Origin: Armatimonadota bacterium
Lineage (GTDB): Bacteria > Armatimonadota > Zipacnadia > Zipacnadales > FEN-943
DNA: 6,574 bases
NCBI GenBank assembly: GCA_029777735.1
Contig: JAKORR010000201.1
Coordinates: 1 to 6,574, forward strand
Direction of reading: 5' to 3'
Every line of letters begins with the position of its first letter. Positions within the stretch are counted from its first letter, which is position 1. The notes under the pieces were generated by a model. That model saw nothing but the letters and a program-made list of their open reading frames with translations, was not told where the DNA came from and searched no databases. Below, one piece after another: positions 1 through 5,709 of the stretch. The position numbers and the translations under genes were made by a program.

Positions 1-82
1 AGACCAGTTGATGGCAGCCGGGGCACTCTTCCCACAGGTTGGGCGATACCTCCGCATGCCCGGTCTGCTGTGTCTCTGCCAT
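1..82 (-). CDS. accD: Acetyl-CoA carboxylase carboxyltransferase beta subunit, N-terminal fragment
   Basis: Only the first 27 codons are present; the gene runs off the left edge. An ATG at 82-80 on the minus strand is preceded by a very good Shine-Dalgarno (GGAGGTG, 93-87) with a 5-base spacer, which fixes the start. The peptide is short and polar, then reads LWEECPGCHQLV at residues 16-27. A CPxC pair (C20, C23) after a tryptophan and an acidic or basic residue is how the N-terminal zinc ribbon of AccD begins (compare the T-K-C-P-K-C of Bacillus AccD). AccD with AccA forms the carboxyltransferase that moves carboxybiotin CO2 onto acetyl-CoA, the committed step of fatty acid synthesis, in the cytoplasm. 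The second CxxC pair and the catalytic domain lie outside the window, so another zinc-ribbon protein is possible. It is divergent from pheA. Confidence 0.72.
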   Translation of the reverse strand, partial: MAETQQTGHAEVSPNLWEECPGCHQLV

Positions 83-86
83 GTAG

Positions 87-93
87 CACCTCC
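87..93 (-). promoter_or_regulatory. Ribosome-binding site of the accD-like gene
   Basis: GGAGGTG on the minus strand, five bases before ATG 82-80. This near-consensus site is the main reason to call a gene at the left edge, because the reading frame itself is only 27 codons long here. Confidence 0.75.
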
Positions 94-190
94 ATCCCAG
101 GCGGGTGGGGAAGACACAATAACCTCTGGCGTGCAAGGTTGACCTTTGGGGCTTCGACACGCCGGTGAGTAACCGTAACGCTCCCCGCGA

Positions 191-220
191 TTGCTGTTCC
201 CCACAAGCTCATGGTACCAT
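191..220 (+). promoter_or_regulatory. Candidate pheA promoter
   Basis: TTGCTG (191-196) and TACCAT (215-220) are separated by 18 bases, and the -10 is preceded by TGG, giving an extended -10 form. The 18-base spacer matches the two stronger promoters in this window. Transcription would begin near 227 and leave a leader of about 30 bases before the pheA ATG, too short for a peptide-based attenuator. The -10 hexamer matches only four of six consensus positions, so this is a candidate only. It sits inside a palindrome (205-225). Confidence 0.35.
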
Positions 221-225
221 AGCTT
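205..225. promoter_or_regulatory. Bulged palindrome over the candidate pheA -10; possible operator
   Basis: AAGCT (205-209) and AGCTT (221-225) flank a perfect 10-base palindrome ATGGTACCAT (211-220), with one unpaired C at 210. The arms are otherwise exactly complementary over ten pairs. The site lies 30-50 bases before the pheA start and covers the proposed -10 element, where a dimeric repressor would block polymerase. No known operator consensus is recognised, and no regulator gene is in the window. Confidence 0.3.
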
Positions 226-255
226 ACCCGATTCTTTCCACAAGAGGTATATGCC

Positions 256-1317
256 ATGGATCTGGGCGACCTGCGTGCTACCATCGATGAGATCGACACC
301 GAGTTGCTTGAGCTACTGCGGCGCCGAGCCGAGACCGTGCAGGAGGTGGGCCGGCGCAAGAGAGAGCAGGGTCTGCCAGTGTTCGACGCGGCTCGAGAGG
401 AACTGGTCCTGCGTCGGGCGTGCTCTGGAGCGGCTGCGCCCCTGAGCGCTGAGACCACCCGGGCCCTTTTCGCCGAGATCATCTCGGCTTGTCGTGCCTT
501 GGAAGAGCCCTTGACGGTGGCCTACCTAGGTCCGGCCTATACCTTCACGTACCTGGCCGCACGGCATCGGCTGGGATTTCAGCCAGAGTATCTGGACTGT
601 CCTTCGTTACAGGACGTTTTTGACGCCGTCGAGCGGGGCCGGGCGAACGTGGGCGTAGTGCCGATCGAGAACTCCTTGAGCGGCGCCGTCCCTGAGACTC
701 TCGACCGCCTTGTCACCACGGACCTGAACGTAATCGGCGAGCACTACGAGCCCATCGAGCAATGCCTTCTAGCTGCCTGCACGATAGAGGAGGTGCGCAG
801 GATCCATACCCACCCACAGGCGGCTGCCCAGTGCCGCCACTGGTTACGCGAGAATTTGCCGGGTACGCAAATCGTCAACCAGTCCAGCACTGCGGCTGCC
901 GCCCGCATGGCCAGCGAGGAGCCAGGCTCGGCGGCCATCGGCCCGGCCGAGGCTGGTGAGGCCTATGGACTGCGTGTCTTGGCCAGGGCAATCCAAGACT
1001 ACCCCGACAACCGCACGCGGTTCTTCCTACTGGGACGAAGCATGCCCGCGCGAACCGGACGCGATAAGACGTCGTTGGTCTTTGCTGTCCGGCACCAGGC
1101 AGGCGCTCTTCACGAGGCCCTCACACCTTTCCGCGTGTACGGTGTGAACATGACGATGATCCAATCGCGGCCTGTCCCTGGGCGGCTGTGGAAGTATGTG
1201 TTCTTTGTGGATATTGATGGACACGTAGACGATGGGCACGTGACGAGGGCCCTGGAGGACCTGCGCGGCTTGGCCTCGGAGCTGGCCGTGCTTGGCAGTT
1301 ACGCTGCGGCTGAGTAG
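256..1317 (+). CDS. pheA: Bifunctional chorismate mutase / prephenate dehydratase (P-protein)
   Basis: Converts chorismate to prephenate and then to phenylpyruvate, the branch of aromatic amino acid synthesis leading to phenylalanine; cytoplasmic. The 353 residues have three domains. Residues 1-85 are an AroQ chorismate mutase: R7, R24, K35, D44, R47 and E48 line up with E. coli R11, R28, K39, D48, R51 and E52. Residues 86-260 are prephenate dehydratase, with VPIENS (135-140), THPQA (185-189) and the catalytic TRF (254-256). Residues 272-345 are an ACT domain for phenylalanine feedback, with GALH (283-286) and QSRP (303-306). Length is normal for a P-protein. The ATG at 256 follows AGAGGT (243-248) at 7 bases and opens directly on the mutase helix, so the start is secure. 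Oddities: the usual GPxG(T/S)F motif reads GPAYTF (92-97), and the feedback motif has Q in place of the usual E. It stands alone on the plus strand. Confidence 0.95.
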   Translation: MDLGDLRATIDEIDTELLELLRRRAETVQEVGRRKREQGLPVFDAAREELVLRRACSGAAAPLSAETTRALFAEIISACRALEEPLTVAYLGPAYTFTYLAARHRLGFQPEYLDCPSLQDVFDAVERGRANVGVVPIENSLSGAVPETLDRLVTTDLNVIGEHYEPIEQCLLAACTIEEVRRIHTHPQAAAQCRHWLRENLPGTQIVNQSSTAAAARMASEEPGSAAIGPAEAGEAYGLRVLARAIQDYPDNRTRFFLLGRSMPARTGRDKTSLVFAVRHQAGALHEALTPFRVYGVNMTMIQSRPVPGRLWKYVFFVDIDGHVDDGHVTRALEDLRGLASELAVLGSYAAAE

Positions 1318-1330
1318 CAGACAATTAAGA

Positions 1331-1350
1331 CAAGTGGCGTGAGCCACTCT
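1331..1350. terminator. Hairpin between convergent pheA and the M48 gene; possible bidirectional terminator
   Basis: AGTGGC (1333-1338) pairs with GCCACT (1343-1348) around GTGA, a GNRA-type tetraloop on the plus strand. With one bulged C the stem can extend to 1331-1350. It lies 15 bases past the pheA stop. On the minus strand the stem is followed by TTGTCTTAATT, a weak T-rich run, so it may end the operon transcript; on the plus strand no T-tract follows. The convergent position supports a terminator role, but the missing U-tract keeps this tentative. Confidence 0.4.
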
Positions 1351-1399
1351 TGAGGCGGACTTCCTCCACGTGGCCAGGTTCGCACCGCGGTTCCTGAGT

Positions 1400-2359
1400 C
1401 TAGGCAGGTCGAACCAGCTGTGAGAGCTTCTCCAGGGCGCGCTGAGCCTGCTCCGTCTTGGCGAACTCCGAGAGCGCCTCAATGCGGTCGCGCAGATTGG
1501 GGATCTCATCTATGAATTTGCGCGCGCGGATCTGACGCTCCAACAGCTTGTGCTCAGTCTCCGCATCGCTTGGCGCGCTCAAGAACTCGTCGAGCTCCTC
1601 CATGGATATGTCTGCCTCGGTGACGATAGCCAGTGCTAACTTAACAATGGCTGCGTTGACGACCTTGGTCGATCCCCCCATCAGCAGCATGGCGCAACGG
1701 TCCGCCGAGTAGTCGATGACGTCCATCCAGCCACGCATAAGGACGTCCATCAGGTAGACCGGCAGCAGGATAAACTTCCACACCGGGTTGGAGCTGCGGA
1801 TGTAGATGAGGGCCAGCTCGGTGCGGATATGCCTGCAGAGTATGTGGCCGACTTCGTGGGCCATCACCGCCTGGAGTTCCTCGGGCCTGAGCTTCGCCAC
1901 CAGAGCACGTGAAGCCACGATGGTTCCGCCCTTGGCCGGGATGGAGAAGATGTAGCAGCGGTCCGCCGGCATAACGTACATCTCGGGCGCCCTCTTCATA
2001 CCACAGAGGCGAGCAAAGTTCTGAAGCGTCTTGTGTAGCTCGGGGTGGTTGGTGCTCATGACACGCGAGTGCTGGTCGGCCTGCTTGAATTCCTGCTTTC
2101 GCGGTCGCAAGGCGAGGATGTTGCACAGGGTGACGGCAATTACAGGCCACAGAACGCATTCAATGACGAGGTCTAAGCGGTGGCCACCTGAGGGTGTCCT
2201 TAAGGTGAACCACACCGCAGCGGCCAACCACAGGAAAAAAAACATCACTCCGCCCACGCCTTGCCAGTACAAGCGCTTTTCGCCTGGATAGCGGAAGTCG
2301 CTGGGGGTGATAGTTAACTTGCCACTACGTTTCTTGGGAGTGTGCCCACGCCGCGCCAT
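1400..2359 (-). CDS. Membrane-anchored M48-family (HtpX/Ste24-like) zinc metalloprotease
   Basis: A 319-residue membrane protease, probably acting in quality control of membrane proteins as HtpX does. A basic N-terminus (residues 1-30, many K and R) is followed by hydrophobic segments at about 34-53 and 63-84. A catalytic domain follows with HEVGH at 168-172 (zinc ligands H168 and H172, catalytic base E169), and another hydrophobic stretch lies at about 195-210. The third-ligand motif, usually E-(F/Y)-x-A-D, reads DYSADR (216-221), so Asp216 stands where Glu is normal. The tail from 250 onward is charged and helical. The ATG at 2359 shares its A with the TGA of the upstream CNNM gene (TGATG), which indicates translational coupling and explains the weak Shine-Dalgarno. 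It is the last gene of a three-gene operon. Family assignment is secure; substrate is unknown. It is too divergent and short of the classic layout to name htpX. Confidence 0.85.
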   Translation of the reverse strand: MARRGHTPKKRSGKLTITPSDFRYPGEKRLYWQGVGGVMFFFLWLAAAVWFTLRTPSGGHRLDLVIECVLWPVIAVTLCNILALRPRKQEFKQADQHSRVMSTNHPELHKTLQNFARLCGMKRAPEMYVMPADRCYIFSIPAKGGTIVASRALVAKLRPEELQAVMAHEVGHILCRHIRTELALIYIRSSNPVWKFILLPVYLMDVLMRGWMDVIDYSADRCAMLLMGGSTKVVNAAIVKLALAIVTEADISMEELDEFLSAPSDAETEHKLLERQIRARKFIDEIPNLRDRIEALSEFAKTEQAQRALEKLSQLVRPA

Positions 2360-3633
2360 CAGTCATCACCGCCCTGGGTGGTTTCTGGGACTAAAACCCG
2401 CACTTTGCCTACATGTTGGCCGTCGGATTCCTCAACGACAAAGAGGATTCCTTCATGGACGACACGGTCGCCCACAGCGGGTATGGTGCCCGTGATCTCC
2501 CCCAATAGCCCGGCTACGGTCTCGCCCTCGAACTCCTCGGGCGTCTCGCGTCCGAGCTTCTCGTAGACCTCGTCCAGCCGCACTCGCCCACTTACGATCA
2601 ACTCGCCGCCGGCGTCGACTATGTCCTCCTCGGTCATGTCGTGTTCGTCGCGAATCGAGCCAACCAGTTCCTCGAGGATGTCCTCGATTGTCAGTATACC
2701 AGCCATGCCCCCGAACTCGTCCACCACCACAGCCATGTGTGTTCTTGCCTGCCGCATCAGGCGGAAGAGCTGCGCCAGCGGCGTAGTCTCGACGACAATC
2801 AGCGGTTTGCGGATATGCTCCCGCCAGTCGTCGCCCTCGATCAGGGCACGCAGCAGGTCGCTGACCAGCACGATGCCCACTACGTGGTCAATGTCCTCAC
2901 GGTAGACAGGCAGACGAGAGAAGCCGCTTGCCGCGGCCTGATCCAACGCCTCTTCCAGGGAAGTGTCATCGCTCAGAGCCACAACATCAACCCGCGGCGT
3001 CATAGCATCTCGTGCCGTCAGTTCACCCAACTCGATGATATGGTCCAGGAGGGCGCCTTCCGCAGGTTCTACAAGCCCTGCTTCCTCTCCCAGGTCGGCG
3101 GCGGCCTGAATATCCTCCTCGCTGACCAGATAGCGATGGCGAGCTGGCGGCATGCGAAACAAGCTCATCACCATGGTCCCCAGGCCGGTGACCCCAGCCA
3201 CTAGGGGCCCCAACAGCCTTGCTAGCCACGCAACAAAGGGTGCCAGTGCGGGAGCCAATTGGTCCGCATGGCGCGATGCATAGGTCTTGGGTGTCAGCTC
3301 TGCCAGGAGCATGATCGCCACGATGGTGCCCAGGTGCAGGATCTCACGTGCCAGAGTCGCGCCCTCGCCGAGATTATGCTGGACTATCAGGGTCGCGGTG
3401 GTAGAGATTAGGATGATAGAGCCGTTCATGGCTACTATGAGGGCACTGAGATAATCGCCGCGGGCGATCAGAGCTTCGGCGAGCTGGCAGCGACCGTCAC
3501 CGTCGTCGGCCAGCTGGCGCAGAACTTGTCGGTTTGCACCCAGGAAGGCAGCCTCCGCCAGAGAGAAGAAAAAAATGCCGACGCACAACAGGCAGACGAG
3601 TGCAAACCCCAGAGTTGAAAGCGGATCACCCAC
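2359..3633 (-). CDS. CNNM/CBS-domain membrane protein (CorC/HlyC-type, 'hemolysin-like'), second copy
   Basis: A 424-residue inner-membrane protein of the CNNM (DUF21) family, whose members are linked to Mg2+ export or homeostasis; the 'hemolysin' name is historical. Residues 1-160 form the transmembrane CNNM domain and keep the usual core residues: S24 and E27 (S-L-A-E-A-A), N70 and the ELTPK motif (E112-K116). Two CBS domains follow: the first around MTPR (211) and RLPVYRE (240), the second ending in DEFGG (305-309) and IEDILEELVG. A CorC_HlyC domain occupies about 345-415. I start at GTG 3633 because it has AGGAGG at 3649-3644 and places the first membrane helix at residue 8. A longer reading from 3738 would add 35 basic residues lying wholly over the upstream gene. 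It overlaps the end of the upstream paralogue by 8 bases and shares one base with the protease gene, so all three are coupled. Confidence 0.9.
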   Translation of the reverse strand: MGDPLSTLGFALVCLLCVGIFFFSLAEAAFLGANRQVLRQLADDGDGRCQLAEALIARGDYLSALIVAMNGSIILISTTATLIVQHNLGEGATLAREILHLGTIVAIMLLAELTPKTYASRHADQLAPALAPFVAWLARLLGPLVAGVTGLGTMVMSLFRMPPARHRYLVSEEDIQAAADLGEEAGLVEPAEGALLDHIIELGELTARDAMTPRVDVVALSDDTSLEEALDQAAASGFSRLPVYREDIDHVVGIVLVSDLLRALIEGDDWREHIRKPLIVVETTPLAQLFRLMRQARTHMAVVVDEFGGMAGILTIEDILEELVGSIRDEHDMTEEDIVDAGGELIVSGRVRLDEVYEKLGRETPEEFEGETVAGLLGEITGTIPAVGDRVVHEGILFVVEESDGQHVGKVRVLVPETTQGGDD

Positions 3634-4960
3634 TGCTGCCCTTCCTCCTGCGAGCGCCCTCGGGTGCCTCGGCCTCCGGCTCCCTCTCGTCGCCTTCCTG
3701 GCCTCGGGGCAGCTTGCGAATGTGGACCCGTTCCACACGTGTGCCCGAGATGCGCTCCACCCGCAGCTCCAGACGGCCCACCGCGACCACCTCGCCTACT
3801 TCCGGCAAGCGTCCCAACACTGAAATGATCACACCGCCTATCGTGTCGCAGTCCATCTCTGGCAGGCGAACCTTGGTTGTTTCCTCGACAAGATGCGGGT
3901 TGGCCATCCCGACGCACAGCCACTGATCGGGCGCTATCTGGACGATTTCGGGTTGCTCACCCGCGTCGTACTCGTCCTGAATGGCCCCAACTATCTCCTC
4001 CATCAGGTCCTCCACTGTGACCAAGCCGGCAGTACCGCCGTACTCGTCCTTGACTATAGCCATCGTGCGCCCTTCGGCCTGCAAGCGACGCAGCAGATCA
4101 TCGGCCGGGAGGCTGTCGGGGACGAACACCGCTGGCTGCGCTATCTTCTCGATAGGCCCATCAAGCGTGCCCGCTCGAGCGTGGGGGACCGCATCCTTCA
4201 GGTAGAAGATTCCCACAATGTCGTCGATGCGGTCGCGGTAGACAGGTAGACGGCTATGCCCTGACCGCAGACTCATCTCCAGGCCCTCGCGGATGGTGCT
4301 GCCGACGCTCACAGCGACCAGCTCGGTGCGTGGTGTCATCACCTGGCCTGCTGTGCGGTCTGCAAAGCCCAGCGCCCTGTGGAGCATCAGCCGCTCGCCT
4401 TCGTCCAGCACACCTTGGGCCTCACCTGCGTCGATGATCGCCCTTATCTGCTGCTCACTGACCGCTGCCGCGTCGGCCCCGGGTCTCATGCCCATCAGCC
4501 AGAGTACACCTTTGCTTGCCAGTGACAGGACGAAGACAACAGGCGCGAGGACAATCGAGACCAAGGCAAGTAGGGGAGAGAGGCGCAGAGAGACCGCCTC
4601 GGGAGCACTGGCGCCAACTTGAATGGGGATAACTTCGCAGAAAACGAGGATCACAACCGTCATGACCACCGCTGCAAGGGTGGGCCCCCACACGGGATCT
4701 ATCTTCATGGCCATCTCGACGGCGAGACGCTCGGCGGTGTAGTCGGTACCGGTGATGCCGAAGAGGACAACTGCCAAGACTGTACCGCGGTGGCGCAGCA
4801 TCGCCAGAACCAAGCGAGCTCGCCAGTTGCCCTCCTCCGCCAGTCGGCGCACTCGCGGCAAGCTAGCAGCCAGCAGGCTAGCTTCGCTCGCCGACATTAT
4901 GATCGATACCAATAGCAGCGCAGCGACCCAAGGTAAGTCGCCCGCTGTCGAATTGCCCAC
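3626..4960 (-). CDS. CNNM/CBS-domain membrane protein (CorC/HlyC-type, 'hemolysin-like'), first copy
   Basis: First gene of the operon, 444 residues, with the same architecture as its neighbour: a CNNM membrane domain (about 8-160; helices near 11-31, 60-77, 93-114 and 127-157), a CBS pair (MTPR at 208-211, SRLPVYRD at 236-243, DEYGG at 305-309), and a CorC_HlyC domain at about 336-416. A charged tail (420-444, rich in E, then R and K) carries the neighbour's ribosome-binding site in its codons. The serine/glutamate motif is kept (S23, S25, E26). The conserved Asn of the next helix is replaced (G68 by alignment with the paralogue), and E-x-x-P-K reads EVIPI (109-113), without Lys. The start is GTG 4960, with AAGGT (4971-4967) at 6 bases and GGAGG (4977-4973) at 12. 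A strong promoter lies about 50 bases upstream. The role is probably divalent-cation related, but the changed core leaves transport uncertain. Confidence 0.9.
   Translation of the reverse strand: MGNSTAGDLPWVAALLLVSIIMSASEASLLAASLPRVRRLAEEGNWRARLVLAMLRHRGTVLAVVLFGITGTDYTAERLAVEMAMKIDPVWGPTLAAVVMTVVILVFCEVIPIQVGASAPEAVSLRLSPLLALVSIVLAPVVFVLSLASKGVLWLMGMRPGADAAAVSEQQIRAIIDAGEAQGVLDEGERLMLHRALGFADRTAGQVMTPRTELVAVSVGSTIREGLEMSLRSGHSRLPVYRDRIDDIVGIFYLKDAVPHARAGTLDGPIEKIAQPAVFVPDSLPADDLLRRLQAEGRTMAIVKDEYGGTAGLVTVEDLMEEIVGAIQDEYDAGEQPEIVQIAPDQWLCVGMANPHLVEETTKVRLPEMDCDTIGGVIISVLGRLPEVGEVVAVGRLELRVERISGTRVERVHIRKLPRGQEGDEREPEAEAPEGARRRKGSSG
3644..3649 (-). promoter_or_regulatory. Ribosome-binding site that sets the GTG start of the second CNNM gene
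   Basis: AGGAGG on the minus strand, 10 bases before GTG 3633-3631. It lies inside the last codons of the upstream CNNM gene (encoding Arg-Arg), whose stop is at 3628-3626. This layout supports ribosome reinitiation and the shorter 424-residue protein. Confidence 0.7.
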
Positions 4961-5013
4961 TTACCGACCTTGCCTCCGGTAGCCCTGAGGACACTTTCGC
5001 ACTTTGCAGAAAG

Positions 5014-5043
5014 ATTATACCAGAACCGGCCGTCTAGTCTCAA
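5014..5043 (-). promoter_or_regulatory. Sigma70-type promoter of the CNNM-CNNM-M48 operon
   Basis: On the minus strand TTGAGA (5043-5038) and a perfect TATAAT (5019-5014) are separated by 18 bases. The -10 is preceded by TGG, making an extended -10. Predicted transcription start is near 5007, giving a leader of about 47 bases to GTG 4960. No riboswitch-sized leader is present, so a Mg2+-sensing RNA leader is unlikely here. Confidence 0.75.
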
Positions 5044-5146
5044 TGCCCTGTGATCCTTCCGGGCTTCTAAGGTAAGTTCTGACGGGAGCAGGTCGCAACG
5101 ACTGGCCCGGCACGGCCGAGTGTACTGAACTCCGAGCCGCGCTGAG

Positions 5147-5176
5147 TTGACTCCGGCGCCGCGCGTTGGGTATAAT
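5147..5176 (+). promoter_or_regulatory. Sigma70-type promoter of the tRNA cluster
   Basis: TTGACT (5147-5152) and TATAAT (5171-5176) are separated by 18 bases. Transcription would begin near 5183, about 10 bases before tRNA-Leu, the short leader usual for tRNA operons. It is back to back with the operon promoter at 5014-5043; the two -35 boxes are 103 bases apart. Confidence 0.8.
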
Positions 5177-5192
5177 TTTCCGTGTACTGGGA

Positions 5193-5280
5193 GCCGAGGT
5201 GGTGGAATTGGCAGACACGCTAGGTTGAGGGCCTAGTGCCCGTTTAGGGCGTGCGGGTTCAAATCCCGCCCTCGGCACCA
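5193..5280 (+). tRNA. tRNA-Leu (anticodon GAG)
   Basis: Class II tRNA of 88 bases including encoded CCA. Acceptor stem GCCGAGG (5193-5199) pairs with CCTCGGC (5270-5276); A5277 is the discriminator and CCA is 5278-5280. Anticodon stem CTAGG/CCTAG encloses loop TTGAGGG, with GAG at 5227-5229 reading CUC and CUU. The long variable arm and A73 are leucine-specific features. It is first in the cluster, 13 bases before tRNA-Val. Confidence 0.97.
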
Positions 5281-5293
5281 ACGGTGCGTTCTT

Positions 5294-5370
5294 GGGCGGT
5301 TAGCTCAGTTGGCCAGAGCGCCTGCTTCACACGCAGGAGGTCGGAGGTTCAAGTCCCCCACCGCCCACCA
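5294..5370 (+). tRNA. tRNA-Val (anticodon CAC)
   Basis: Acceptor GGGCGGT (5294-5300) pairs with ACCGCCC (5360-5366); A5367 is the discriminator and CCA is 5368-5370. Anticodon stem CCTGC/GCAGG encloses loop TTCACAC, with CAC at 5328-5330 reading GUG. The T stem GGAGG/CCCCC (5343-5347 with 5355-5359) has one A-C mismatch at its middle pair. Only 6 bases separate it from the next tRNA, consistent with one polycistronic precursor. Confidence 0.96.
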
Positions 5371-5376
5371 GGTCGA

Positions 5377-5451
5377 GCGGGAGTAGCTCAGTGGTAGAGC
5401 ACTGGCTTCCCAAGCCAGGTGTCGCGGGTTCGAGTCCCGTCTCCCGCTCCA
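5377..5451 (+). tRNA. tRNA-Gly (anticodon CCC)
   Basis: Acceptor GCGGGAG (5377-5383) pairs with CTCCCGC (5441-5447); U73 (T5448) is the bacterial glycine discriminator and CCA is 5449-5451. Anticodon stem CTGGC/GCCAG encloses loop TTCCCAA, with CCC at 5409-5411, decoding GGG. This isoacceptor is a dedicated GGG reader, as expected in a G+C-rich genome. Confidence 0.97.
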
Positions 5452-5508
5452 GAGAACTTTAGTTGTTTGAGGCTGTGCTGTCGGTGGTGTAGCTAGGTTT
5501 GTGGAATA

Positions 5509-5585
5509 GCGGGAGTAGCTCAGTCTGGTAGAGCGCCTGCTTGCCAAGCAGAAGGTCGAGGGTTCAAATCCCTTCTCCCGCTCCA
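5509..5585 (+). tRNA. tRNA-Gly (anticodon GCC), copy 1
   Basis: Acceptor GCGGGAG (5509-5515) pairs with CTCCCGC (5575-5581); T5582 is the discriminator and CCA is 5583-5585. Loop TTGCCAA has anticodon GCC at 5543-5545, reading GGC and GGU. The anticodon stem CCTGC/GCAGA has a C-A mismatch at its outermost pair (27-43). All 77 bases are identical to the copy at 5803-5879. Confidence 0.97.
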
Positions 5586-5630
5586 TTGTCCCTGACGCCG
5601 TCAGTCCAAGGGAACTGTTAGCTTAGAAGG

Positions 5631-5705
5631 GGCGCGGTAGCCAAGCGGTAAGGCGGCGGACTGCAAATCCGCTATTCACGGGTTCGACTCCCGTCCGCGC
5701 CTCCA
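5631..5705 (+). tRNA. tRNA-Cys (anticodon GCA)
   Basis: Acceptor GGCGCGG (5631-5637) pairs with CCGCGCC (5695-5701); U73 (T5702) is the cysteine identity base and CCA is 5703-5705. Anticodon stem GCGGA/TCCGC encloses loop CTGCAAA, with GCA at 5663-5665. It lies between the two identical tRNA-Gly(GCC) genes, with spacers of 45 and 97 bases. Confidence 0.97.
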
Positions 5706-5709
5706 TAGC

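Noticed and set aside
94..255. T-box, riboswitch or attenuator leader before pheA
   Set aside because: No T-box consensus, leader peptide rich in Phe, or terminator/antiterminator pair is visible; the candidate promoter leaves only about 30 bases of leader.
1027..1509. Minus-strand frame of 160 codons antisense to the end of pheA
   Set aside because: Shadow frame in G+C-rich DNA, crossing the intergenic hairpin and both real gene ends, with no recognisable domain.
2641..3204. Plus-strand frame of 187 codons antisense to the second CNNM gene
   Set aside because: The opposite strand is a full CNNM/CBS protein; the plus-strand translation has no motif or ribosome-binding site.
5120..5189. Eight-base direct repeat GTGTACTG at 5120-5127 and 5182-5189 around the tRNA promoter
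   Set aside because: Too short and present only twice; such a repeat is likely by chance, and no regulator site is known for it.
5015..5281. Minus-strand frame of 88 codons containing G-F-E-P-A-R-P-K-R
   Set aside because: This is the well-known false peptide read antisense through tRNA-Leu; it overlaps the promoter and the tRNA and has no coding support.
5305..5586. Minus-strand frame of 93 codons with repeated R-R-D-S-N-P-R-H and P-L-S-Y-S-R segments
   Set aside because: Antisense read through tRNA-Val and the tRNA-Gly genes; the repeats are only the repeated tRNA sequence. It is a classic misannotation.
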